The notes beneath the pieces were generated by a model that did not search any database, had not been told where the DNA came from, and saw only the letters and a list, made by a program, of their open reading frames with translations. A program made the translations under genes and the position numbers. From Hartmannibacter diazotrophicus (GTDB taxonomy: Bacteria; Pseudomonadota; Alphaproteobacteria; Rhizobiales; Pleomorphomonadaceae), in assembly GCF_900231165.1 (NCBI RefSeq), contig NZ_LT960614.1, positions 680,550 to 744,549 of the forward strand: a DNA stretch of 64,000 bases. The letters run 5' to 3'. Position 1 is the first letter of the stretch. Each line of letters begins with the position of its first letter. This document shows, piece after piece, positions 57,286-64,000 of the stretch.

Positions 57286-57810
57286 ATGGCGCGCCTCGTC
57301 TTTGCCGTTCTGTGCCTGCTGACGGTTGTCGCCTGGATGGTGCCGGACCTTGAACAACTTGGCGCCAGGGACGACCTCGCCGTTGTAGCGACCGCAACCG
57401 TCGCATCCCCGGACGATGCCGCTTTGCCGCGTCTTGGCGGGCACGAGGTGCTGGTGCCGAGCGATCCGCGCGGGCATTTCGTCATGTCGATGATGCTGAA
57501 CAGCACGCCGACGCGCATGCTGGCCGACACCGGCGCGACGGTGGTGGCCCTGCGCGAGAGCGACGCCCGGCGCGTGGGTATCTTCGTTGGGCGCAACGAC
57601 TACCGGCAGCCGATCAATACCGCCAACGGTCAGGCGTTCGGTGCGCCGGTCCGGATTGCGTCGATGCGGATCGACGCCATCGAGCTCAACGACGTCGAGG
57701 CCATCGTCATGCCGGACGAGTCCCTGCAGACCAATCTCCTGGGCATGAGCTTCCTGAGCCGGCTGGAGCGTTTCGAGATTTCGGGCGGCCAACTCGTCCT
57801 CGCGGACTGA
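57286..57810 (+). CDS. Retropepsin-like aspartic protease (TIGR02281 type)
   Basis: This is a 174-residue membrane-anchored protein. A single helix (about 4-19) is followed by a periplasmic retropepsin-like domain with the catalytic triplet D81-T82-G83 (MLADTGATVVALRE) and the hydrophobic-hydrophobic-Gly segment NLLGMSFLSRL. The family is widespread in alphaproteobacteria and its targets are mostly unknown. ATG 57286 has GGGAG; the frame opens at 57136. Confidence 0.85.
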   Translation: MARLVFAVLCLLTVVAWMVPDLEQLGARDDLAVVATATVASPDDAALPRLGGHEVLVPSDPRGHFVMSMMLNSTPTRMLADTGATVVALRESDARRVGIFVGRNDYRQPINTANGQAFGAPVRIASMRIDAIELNDVEAIVMPDESLQTNLLGMSFLSRLERFEISGGQLVLAD

Positions 57811-57832
57811 CGGCGGCAAGCCCGGAGGCTTC

Positions 57833-59521
57833 CTATCGCCCGGCCATGCCGGTGGACAGGCGCTCGGACGCGCCGCGCAGGATCATGCGCACGCTGACCT
57901 CTTCGTCGGTCGCCGAGAAATCCACCATCTGGCCCTTGACGCGCTTGATGGCGACCCTGAGCGCTGCCAGCGCCAGATTCCAGTCCGTAGCGTTGGAGGA
58001 GGCATCGGCGAGCTCGGCGCCGGCAGCCGGCGCGCGGGCGCGGACGGTGTAGGCCGCCGTCTCGAAGTTGATGCCCTTGCCCTCCACGACGATGTCCACC
58101 GGAGACTTGCCGATGCGGGCCATCGCCGTCAGCAGGGCAAGCCGCATCACGGCGTCGATGTCGTGTGAGTCGCCGCTGACCGTCGGCGCCTCGACCGAGC
58201 TTTCCGCGCTCTTTACGAGGCCGACCGCCTGCGCGTCGTTGATCCAGGCCTCGGCCATGGGCATCGGCTCGATCGACCCGTCCGGACCGCTGGGAGCGGG
58301 CGCCATCAGGCTGAGGCAGCTCTCCAGCATCATCTTCAGTTCCAGTTGCCGCCGCGAGCGTTCCTCGACATCGCGCCAGCCGCGGTCGCGCTCCTCGATG
58401 AGGGAGAGCCGTTCCTTGTAGAGTTTCGTTGCGTCCGTCAGCAGGAGAACGGTCGTCTTGAAGCCCTCGGTGTCCTCATTGGCGACGGCGCTGGCCAGCA
58501 GGTAGGTCGGTGTCGGGGCTTCCATCGCCTCGACCAGATAGGTCTCGGTCCCGAAGTTCACGCCGGCCTTGTCGAGCGAGACGGTCTGATCGGACGCCGT
58601 CAGGCGGAGCGTTCGGGGCAGTTCCTTGCCGCCTTGGTCGAATTCGAGGTTGACGAGGCTGTGTGCGGCCGGATTGGCGGCAAGGATGACGCCTTTGTCG
58701 GAGAACTGGATGACGCCGATCGGGGAGGTCGAGAGCAGCATGTCCGCCACCATCACCTTCGTCCGCCAGGCCGCCGCGAACTGGAGCAGGAAATCGTCGA
58801 TCTCGCGCGCGAGGTGGCCAATCTCGTCGCGCCGTCCGATGTCGCATCGCTCCTCGCCCGCGCGGGTCGGCGTCAGCAGGGCCTCGCGGACGATGCGGTT
58901 GATGCGCTTGGCCGGCAAGGCGATGCGCTGGCGCACCAGAAAGCCGGAGAAAAGCGAGACGAGCAGCCCGATCATGACCGACATGATGCGCAACTGCCTG
59001 AGATTGGCGGCGACGCGTGCCAGCATCTGGGAGGTGTCGACCCGGATCAGCAGGTGGTAGGCGGTCTGGGATTCTTCCGGGCTGATGTGAAACTCGGCGC
59101 GCGCCTCCTCGCTGCTTTCGGGCGCGGGTATGACACCGTGGCGGATGGCGTTGAACGTCGTGAACGGCCGCTCGCCGAAGGTTTCAAGCTGGCTGCCGGT
59201 CGCATCGAAGATCGACGCACCCTTGAGGGCGTCGATCACGACGAGACGAGTGCCGACGCGGCCGATCTCTTCGGCCTTGCTCTGGAAGCGCGGATCGATC
59301 GCCGACTGCAGGAGCGCGATGCTCGTCTTGCGCAGATTGGCGAGTTCTTCGGTGTAGCGCAGTTTACCGATGAAGAAGATGGCCGCGTTGATACCGCCGA
59401 CCGTGACCACGAAGGTCAGGGACGCGACGATGAACGTCGCGCTGATGGCCGACGGGAGGGAGAACTTGATGAGCTTGCGCCCGGAGCCCTCGGATTTGGC
59501 CTTATCCTTCGTCATGGCCAC
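57833..59521 (-). CDS. Membrane sensor-like protein with HAMP region, no output domain
   Basis: This is a 562-residue protein. TM1 (about 22-46), a periplasmic sensor (about 47-175), TM2 (about 182-202) and a HAMP-like segment (about 203-270) are followed by a PAS-like part (about 280-385, GVIQFSDKGVILAANPAAH) and a coiled coil. The last 150 residues resemble a degenerate histidine-kinase region but show no H-box or ATP-binding motifs. It may act as a scaffold or pseudokinase. GTG 59521 has GGAG six bases upstream; ATG 59515 is the alternative. Confidence 0.7.
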   Translation of the reverse strand: MAMTKDKAKSEGSGRKLIKFSLPSAISATFIVASLTFVVTVGGINAAIFFIGKLRYTEELANLRKTSIALLQSAIDPRFQSKAEEIGRVGTRLVVIDALKGASIFDATGSQLETFGERPFTTFNAIRHGVIPAPESSEEARAEFHISPEESQTAYHLLIRVDTSQMLARVAANLRQLRIMSVMIGLLVSLFSGFLVRQRIALPAKRINRIVREALLTPTRAGEERCDIGRRDEIGHLAREIDDFLLQFAAAWRTKVMVADMLLSTSPIGVIQFSDKGVILAANPAAHSLVNLEFDQGGKELPRTLRLTASDQTVSLDKAGVNFGTETYLVEAMEAPTPTYLLASAVANEDTEGFKTTVLLLTDATKLYKERLSLIEERDRGWRDVEERSRRQLELKMMLESCLSLMAPAPSGPDGSIEPMPMAEAWINDAQAVGLVKSAESSVEAPTVSGDSHDIDAVMRLALLTAMARIGKSPVDIVVEGKGINFETAAYTVRARAPAAGAELADASSNATDWNLALAALRVAIKRVKGQMVDFSATDEEVSVRMILRGASERLSTGMAGR

Positions 59522-59712
59522 CGCCCGCTCCGGCTCGAAGAGGAGAGGTCGTCGATCACCGCGCCGCGGAGCCGCCGACGACCGTCAGCACACCCGCCCG
59601 CGGCGGTGCCGCCGGGGTGCGTCCCGTACTGCTGACCGGAAGAGGGGGCATGGGCCTTGCGCGTCATTCTGCCTTGCGATCATGTCGTCCGCCGCCGGTG
59701 GGCTGGCGACGG

Positions 59713-60180
59713 CTACTGAACTCCGCCGCGCGTGGCTGCGTTGCTGTTGCGGGACTTCGTCTGGTCGAGGACGATGCCGTAGCTGCCCGGATCGTCGCCG
59801 ACATTGATCATCGGCTGGCAGATGTCGCCGCAGGAATAGGTCGAGCGGCCGGCCGCGTTGTGGCGGAAGATCGTCACCACGTCCCTGTCCGGCGCCTCGA
59901 CACGAACCTGCGCATCCGCGATCGCCTCGCCCTTTTCGTCGAGCACGATGAAATTGGTGGTGCCGTAGCCGCGCCCCGTGATGACGAGCGTCTGCCGGTC
60001 CTGGATGGTGGCGTCGGCGATCGACGGATTGCCGATGATGACCGTGGCAGCCGGAGCGGAGATGTGCATGACCTTGGCCTGGTCCATGTTCACCACGACC
60101 GTCTCCTCGGCGCTGGCGGCAGAGCCGAATCCCAGCAGGAGAAGACCGGCTAGACTGCTGCGGACAAGAAAATGAACCAT
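59713..60180 (-). CDS. CpaC N-terminal-like pilus assembly protein
   Basis: This is a 155-residue exported protein with a signal peptide (1-24, cut after ASA). Its mature part fits the N-terminal BON-like domain of CpaC/RcpA secretins (VVNMDQAKVMHISAPAATVIIGNPSIADA, VITGRGYGTTNFIVLD). The secretin channel domain itself is missing; such stand-alone proteins exist in Rhizobiales. It ends 190 bases after the membrane sensor start and is on the same strand. ATG 60180 has GAGG. Confidence 0.83.
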   Translation of the reverse strand: MVHFLVRSSLAGLLLLGFGSAASAEETVVVNMDQAKVMHISAPAATVIIGNPSIADATIQDRQTLVITGRGYGTTNFIVLDEKGEAIADAQVRVEAPDRDVVTIFRHNAAGRSTYSCGDICQPMINVGDDPGSYGIVLDQTKSRNSNAATRGGVQ

Positions 60181-60698
60181 GATTGCCTCGCACTCGTTAC
60201 GCCGATGACCGGTCTTGGCGGCAGAACCGCTGATGACCGCCTCCGGCAGAACTCTTCGGCGGGCAAGACGTGCGTCTGGCGCCGCGGCGCCCCACTCTGG
60301 GCCGCCCGAAGCCTCCGCCTCTCGATCGATTGCCATGTCCCGCCAGCCCGGAATTGCCGGACTTACCTTGCGCCAATCATGAAGAGGCTTGGTAAACAAA
60401 CAGAAAACACATGGAAATTCCGAGAATAACGGTCTTCGCCGATCACCCGGCGCGAATGAAGACCCGGTCCTGACCGGCCAATCGTCGAGCTTTTGAGCAT
60501 TGAGGCGGGTGGATCGGCCTCTCGTCGGCGGCCACAAGCGGCACCGCCAGCCTCCGAAGAGAGGTCGAAGGCGGGCGATTCCGCCGTCCATGCGAGAGAC
60601 AGACCGGTTCTCATCGCGGATGGCGCGATGAGAACCGGTCTGTCTCTCGTGGGCTGCCTCGTCCTCGTCTTGAGGAAGCCCTGCGGCAAGGACTCAGA
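60181..60698. other. Intergenic region with a long perfect hairpin
   Basis: These 518 bases lie between the CpaC-like gene and the small protein gene, both on the minus strand. Apart from the 26-bp-arm hairpin at 60593, no gene, terminator with T-run or repeat was recognised. Confidence 0.55.
60593..60649. repeat. Perfect inverted repeat, 26-bp arms, 5-nt loop
   Basis: The left arm (60593-60618) starts CGAGAGACAGACC and the right arm (60624-60649) is its exact reverse complement, ending GGTCTGTCTCTCG, with GATGG between. A 26-bp stem without mismatches is unusual for this genome. No T-run follows on either strand, so a plain intrinsic terminator is less likely. Confidence 0.9.
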
Positions 60699-60935
60699 TC
60701 AGCCGGGCTTCGCCGTTGCTGAGGCCGCGCCTGCGGGCCTCCGACAGAACGTCGGACCCGATGTCGACCAGATGAAGCCCCTCGCGGGAGAGGTGGTCTG
60801 CTCCTTGATGGCACTGATCGCGTCATCCATCGTGCGCGCGACGACGAGCACGAAACGCTCCAGTCCTCCATTCGGCTGATGCTGGCCGGGTTTGCGGTGC
60901 TTGAAACGATAGCCGTCGTAAGGAAGCTCGCTCAT
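60699..60935 (-). CDS. Small hypothetical protein
   Basis: A 78-residue frame starts at ATG 60935 with AGAGG upstream. It begins MSELPYDGYRFKHRKPGQ, is basic at the N-terminus, and has no signal or membrane helix. It lies 98 bases after the ABC permease gene on the same strand and could be the last gene of that operon. I do not recognise a family. Confidence 0.5.
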   Translation of the reverse strand: MSELPYDGYRFKHRKPGQHQPNGGLERFVLVVARTMDDAISAIKEQTTSPARGFIWSTSGPTFCRRPAGAASATAKPG

Positions 60936-61033
60936 GGCGTTACCTCTTCTTCTTGCTTGGCCGGTTGCTCCGTCCTGAAAAAGGGCTATCGCGTAAAGAT
61001 AGGACTGATCGTCGTTCATGAACAGGGATCCGC

Positions 61034-62761
61034 TCAGGCGGACTGCGTGCCCGCCCGCGCCTTGTCGCTGGCCGTGGCGGCAAAGCGCCGGGACACGAGC
61101 GCGGCAAGCGCCGGCACCGAGAGCGTCACAAGGATGGCGACCGAGCTCATGGCCATGCCGAGGCCGACCGAGCCCTGCTCGAACTGGTTCCAGATGAAGG
61201 TCGCAATGGTCTCGGTCCCAAGCGGGGCGAGCAGGATCGTCGCGACGAGTTCGCGCGAGGCGACGGCGAAGACGAGCAGCATCGCCGCGACCATGCTCGG
61301 CAGGATCAGGGGCAGGACGATGCGCAGGATCAGCGTAACGGGCCGTGCGCCGAACACCCGTGCGGCGTCTTCCAGGCCGCTGCCCATCTGCCGCACGGCC
61401 GTCGTCGCGTAGCGCACCGGATAGGGCAGGAGCAGGCAGCAATAGGCAAAGACCAGCACCCACGGCGTGTTGTAGACCGTCAGCGGCAGCCAGGGCTGCG
61501 TCCATGCGAGGATGAGGCCGACCGCGATGACGACGCCGGGGATCGTGTTGGGCACGAGGCTGAGGAAATCGAGGACGCGCGCCATCCGCGTCTTCTGCCG
61601 CACGGTGACGAGGGCCGTCAGCACGCCGACGAGGCCGGTGATCAGCGCCGTGCCGATACCGAGCGAAAAGCTCGTCAGAAGCGCTTCCATGGCGCCCGAC
61701 GTCTGGTCGGCGAGGCCGCGGAAATTGTCGAGGGACAGGTTGTCGGCGGCAAGACCACCGGAAATCGTGCGCGTGGAGGCGGTGATCAGGACACTGGCAA
61801 TCGGCGCCATCGTTCCGACGGTGGCGACGGCCGCAAAGCCTGCGAGCACCAGCGGCTTGTAGCGCCCAAGCTCCATCAGTTCCTGCCGCGACGGCTTGCC
61901 GGACATGGCGCCGGTATCGCGCCGGTTGACGATCCAGTGCTGGCCGACGAAGGCCGCGAGCGCCAGCATCACGAGGACGATCGAGAGCATGGCGGCGCCG
62001 GGAAGATCGATCGGATAGTCGGAGAGGCGCTGCTCGACGCCGGTCACGAGGACGAGGAAGCCGGAGCGGGCGGCAAGGACGGCCGGCGTGCCGAACTCCT
62101 CGATCGACATGGCGAAGACGAGAAGCAGACTGGCCGCGATGGCCGGCGCGGTGAGCGGCAGCAGGATGCGCCGGAAGCTCACGCTTGGTGCTGCACCGCA
62201 GACGCGCGCGGCCTCCAGATAGCGGCCCGAGATTGCGGCAACGCTGCGCGAGACGGCGAAATAGACGACGGGAAAGACGTTGAGCGTCATGACAAAGACG
62301 ACGCCCCAGTAGGAAAACAGGAACTTGCCGACATTGAAGCCGGCGATCTGGTCGAGATAGCCGTGCGGTTGCAGAGCGAAGATCCAGCCGAGCGCCGCGA
62401 TATAGGGCGGGATGGTGAAGGGGACGGTGAAGAGCACGTCCCAAAGGCCGCCGCCGGGCACCTTGAAAAGTCCGCGCAGCATGCCGAGCGGCACGCCGAC
62501 GACAAACGAGCCGACCATCACGCCAAGGCCGAGCTTGAGCGTGTTGAAAGTCCATTCGACAAGCCTGGGATCGGACAGCGTCTCGGAGACAAGCGCGAAG
62601 GGACGCGCGAGCGAGCCGGCGCCGATCTCGGGAAAGATCGCCTGAAGGACGATGAAGCTGAGCGGCCAGGCGATGAGGACGAGAAGAACTGGAGCGACGA
62701 GGGCGGCGAGGCCGCCGCCCTCTGTCTGGCTCCGCTCGCGTGAGCGACGGGAAAGCGCCAC
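61034..62761 (-). CDS. ABC permease, two fused modules, FbpB type
   Basis: This is a 575-residue permease with two halves of about six helices each. The EAA-type loops are at about 190-215 (AARVCGAAPSVSFRRILLPL) and 465-490 (DAARVFGARPVTLILRIVLPL). It belongs to the FbpB/SfuB group, also used for phosphonates and other anions. The start is GTG 62761, 5 nt after AGGA, and lies 4 bases after the binding-protein stop. Confidence 0.9.
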   Translation of the reverse strand: MALSRRSRERSQTEGGGLAALVAPVLLVLIAWPLSFIVLQAIFPEIGAGSLARPFALVSETLSDPRLVEWTFNTLKLGLGVMVGSFVVGVPLGMLRGLFKVPGGGLWDVLFTVPFTIPPYIAALGWIFALQPHGYLDQIAGFNVGKFLFSYWGVVFVMTLNVFPVVYFAVSRSVAAISGRYLEAARVCGAAPSVSFRRILLPLTAPAIAASLLLVFAMSIEEFGTPAVLAARSGFLVLVTGVEQRLSDYPIDLPGAAMLSIVLVMLALAAFVGQHWIVNRRDTGAMSGKPSRQELMELGRYKPLVLAGFAAVATVGTMAPIASVLITASTRTISGGLAADNLSLDNFRGLADQTSGAMEALLTSFSLGIGTALITGLVGVLTALVTVRQKTRMARVLDFLSLVPNTIPGVVIAVGLILAWTQPWLPLTVYNTPWVLVFAYCCLLLPYPVRYATTAVRQMGSGLEDAARVFGARPVTLILRIVLPLILPSMVAAMLLVFAVASRELVATILLAPLGTETIATFIWNQFEQGSVGLGMAMSSVAILVTLSVPALAALVSRRFAATASDKARAGTQSA

Positions 62762-62765
62762 GTCC

Positions 62766-63722
62766 TCAGTTCGCCGCGAAGATCTCGGCGAAATGCGCGA
62801 GGATGGCCTTGCGGTCCGTCGACGGATCGACCGACAGCAGCTTGAGGTCGGACATGAGAGGACGATCGGCGCCGACATCGCTGCGCGCCGGCATCAGATC
62901 CGCGCCGGCAACGGCCGCCTGGCCTTCGTCCGACAGGACGTAGTCGATGAACGCCTTGGCAGCGTCCTGATGCTGCGACGACTTCAGGATCATCATCGGG
63001 CGGGGCGCGATGACGGTGCCGCTCTTCGGGAAGATGACCTTGAGCGACTCGCCCTTCTTGATCTGGCCGAAGGACTGGTAGTCGACGGCGCCGAAGACGA
63101 CCGCCTTGGCACCCTGCAGCACCGGGTTCAGCGCCTGCGCGTTGGCGCCGGGCACGATCATGCCGTTGGCCGAAAGATCCTCGAAGAGCTTCCAGCCGAT
63201 GGCCTCGTCGGAGGCGAGCGCGGCGACGAGCTCATAGGCCGAACCGGAGCTGGCCGGATCGGGCATCGTGACGAGGTCCTTGTATTCTGGCTTGGCAAGG
63301 TCGGACCAGTCGGTGGGTTCCGGCGTGCCGCTCTTGGTGTTCCAGGCGATGGCGAGCGCCGAAATGCCTTGGGCGACATAGGTCGGGGCCTTCAGGAAGT
63401 CCGGCACCTTTTCCGCGTTCGGGCTGGTGTAGTCGAGCAGCAGGCCGTCCTTGTCGAACTGGGTCGCGGTGTCCCAGGAGGCGGAGATCACGACGTCGGC
63501 GACGGGGTTGGCCTGCTCGGCGGCAAGCCGCGCCATCACCTTGCCGGTCGTCGCCTGGAAGACCTCGACCTCGTTGCCGGTCTTCTTCTGGAAGCCGGCG
63601 GCAAGTTTCTTGATGAGGCCGCCGGGGCCGGCGGAATAGACGGTGACGGTCTCGGCCTGGGCGGTGCCGGCAAGCACCGTTCCGATGGCGGCGGCCGCCA
63701 GCAGTCGAAGCAATGTCTTCAT
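62766..63722 (-). CDS. ABC substrate-binding protein, FbpA/AfuA-type
   Basis: This is a 318-residue periplasmic binding protein with a signal peptide (about 1-23, GTAQA). The mature part (TVYSAGPGGLIKKLAAGFQKKTG) fits the Fe(III)/thiamine/phosphonate binding family. The tandem tyrosine pair that holds iron in FbpA is not visible; the corresponding area reads FGAVDYQSFGQIKKGE. Iron is therefore not assured as the ligand. ATG 63722 has GGGAG. Confidence 0.88.
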   Translation of the reverse strand: MKTLLRLLAAAAIGTVLAGTAQAETVTVYSAGPGGLIKKLAAGFQKKTGNEVEVFQATTGKVMARLAAEQANPVADVVISASWDTATQFDKDGLLLDYTSPNAEKVPDFLKAPTYVAQGISALAIAWNTKSGTPEPTDWSDLAKPEYKDLVTMPDPASSGSAYELVAALASDEAIGWKLFEDLSANGMIVPGANAQALNPVLQGAKAVVFGAVDYQSFGQIKKGESLKVIFPKSGTVIAPRPMMILKSSQHQDAAKAFIDYVLSDEGQAAVAGADLMPARSDVGADRPLMSDLKLLSVDPSTDRKAILAHFAEIFAAN

Positions 63723-63767
63723 GGTCAAATCTCCCTGTTCGTGAATGTCGGTCGGATCGTTCGTGGG

Positions 63768-64000
63768 TCAGACGGAGGTTGCGGTGGCCGGGAACCAGCG
63801 GGCGCGGTCCCAGACGACGTCGACGCCGACAGGCGCGTTGTCGCGCAGGCGTTCGTCGTTGGGCAGGTCGACGTCGAAGCCGCAGGAAAGCTGGATGCGG
63901 GTCGTGTAGCCCTCGCCGCGGAAGGTCGAGCGCACGACGGTGCCGGTCAGCGAGGCCGCCTCCGGCGCGACGATGCGGAGCGCGCCGCGTGGCAGGAACA
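63768..64000 (-). CDS. ABC transporter ATPase, C-terminal part (cut by window edge)
   Basis: The last 76 codons of an FbpC-type ATPase are present, ending WDRARWFPATATSV. They cover the TOBE regulatory domain (GTVVRSTFRGEGYTTRIQL, VDLPNDERLRDNAPVGVDV). The Walker motifs lie beyond the right edge. The order ATPase, binding protein, permease on this strand shows the three form one operon. Confidence 0.8.
   Translation of the reverse strand, partial: FLPRGALRIVAPEAASLTGTVVRSTFRGEGYTTRIQLSCGFDVDLPNDERLRDNAPVGVDVVWDRARWFPATATSV

Noticed and set aside
1-64000. CRISPR arrays, insertion sequences, prophage, tRNA or rRNA genes
   Set aside because: None was recognised on reading; no transposase, integrase or phage protein appears among the supported genes.

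Overview
The window is high-GC bacterial DNA that reads as an alphaproteobacterium, most likely of the order Hyphomicrobiales (Rhizobiales). The basis is family-level: an AbcR/ar15-like small RNA candidate, PutA with a divergent Lrp-type regulator, a periplasmic-binding-protein-rich lifestyle with six ABC systems or parts of them, and a palindromic intergenic repeat of the rhizobial type. No rRNA, tRNA, insertion sequence, prophage or CRISPR array was seen. Gene density and codon bias look even, so this is probably chromosomal DNA.

Layout. 1-2247 (-): a FIST-domain protein and a histidine kinase with an SHDLLQPL box, resembling NosP/NahK nitric-oxide sensing pairs; the kinase runs off the left edge. 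2628-7393 (+): coxG, coxS, coxL, coxM of a form II (AYRGAGR) CO-dehydrogenase-like molybdenum hydroxylase. 7471-9278 (-): an SDR oxidoreductase and a SHOCT protein. 9439-12799: a TetR regulator divergent from an MFS exporter, with a perfect 12-bp-arm operator between them, then a PLP-dependent decarboxylase. 12823-20074 (-): a LuxR-type response regulator, a hybrid kinase whose input domain is a whole NCS1-type nucleobase permease, an orphan ABC substrate-binding protein and a secreted alpha/beta hydrolase. 20737-26737 (+): urtABCDE for urea uptake. 27384-31878 (-): a chemoreceptor and HrpB helicase. 31937-35684: putA and divergent putR.

35787-39455 (+): ynjBCD-like ABC importer. 39490-39590 (-): candidate AbcR-family sRNA; its two anti-Shine-Dalgarno motifs match, over 7 to 8 nt, the ribosome binding sites of several ABC binding-protein genes in this window. 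40016-41038 (-): glucokinase. 41466-51198 (+): nucleoside scavenging, with a BMP-type ABC importer, HAD phosphatase, cytidine deaminase, purine nucleoside phosphorylase, thymidine phosphorylase and phosphopentomutase. 51289-52627 (+): ArsR/AHSA1 pair and a ClpP paralogue. 52776-57083 (+): adenosine deaminase followed by URC1, URC4 and uracil phosphoribosyltransferase, the signature set of the URC uracil-degradation route. 57286-60180: a retropepsin-like protease, a membrane sensor-like protein without an output domain, and a stand-alone CpaC N-terminal-like protein. 60593-60649: a perfect 26-bp-arm hairpin. 60699-64000 (-): a small hypothetical protein and an FbpABC-type ABC importer cut by the right edge.

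Together the genes describe a cell that takes up nucleosides, removes the sugar, feeds ribose/deoxyribose phosphates to central metabolism, degrades uracil by the URC route and imports urea. A permease-like hybrid kinase next to the urea genes is a reasonable sensor for this nitrogen supply. That connection is inferred from position and family only.
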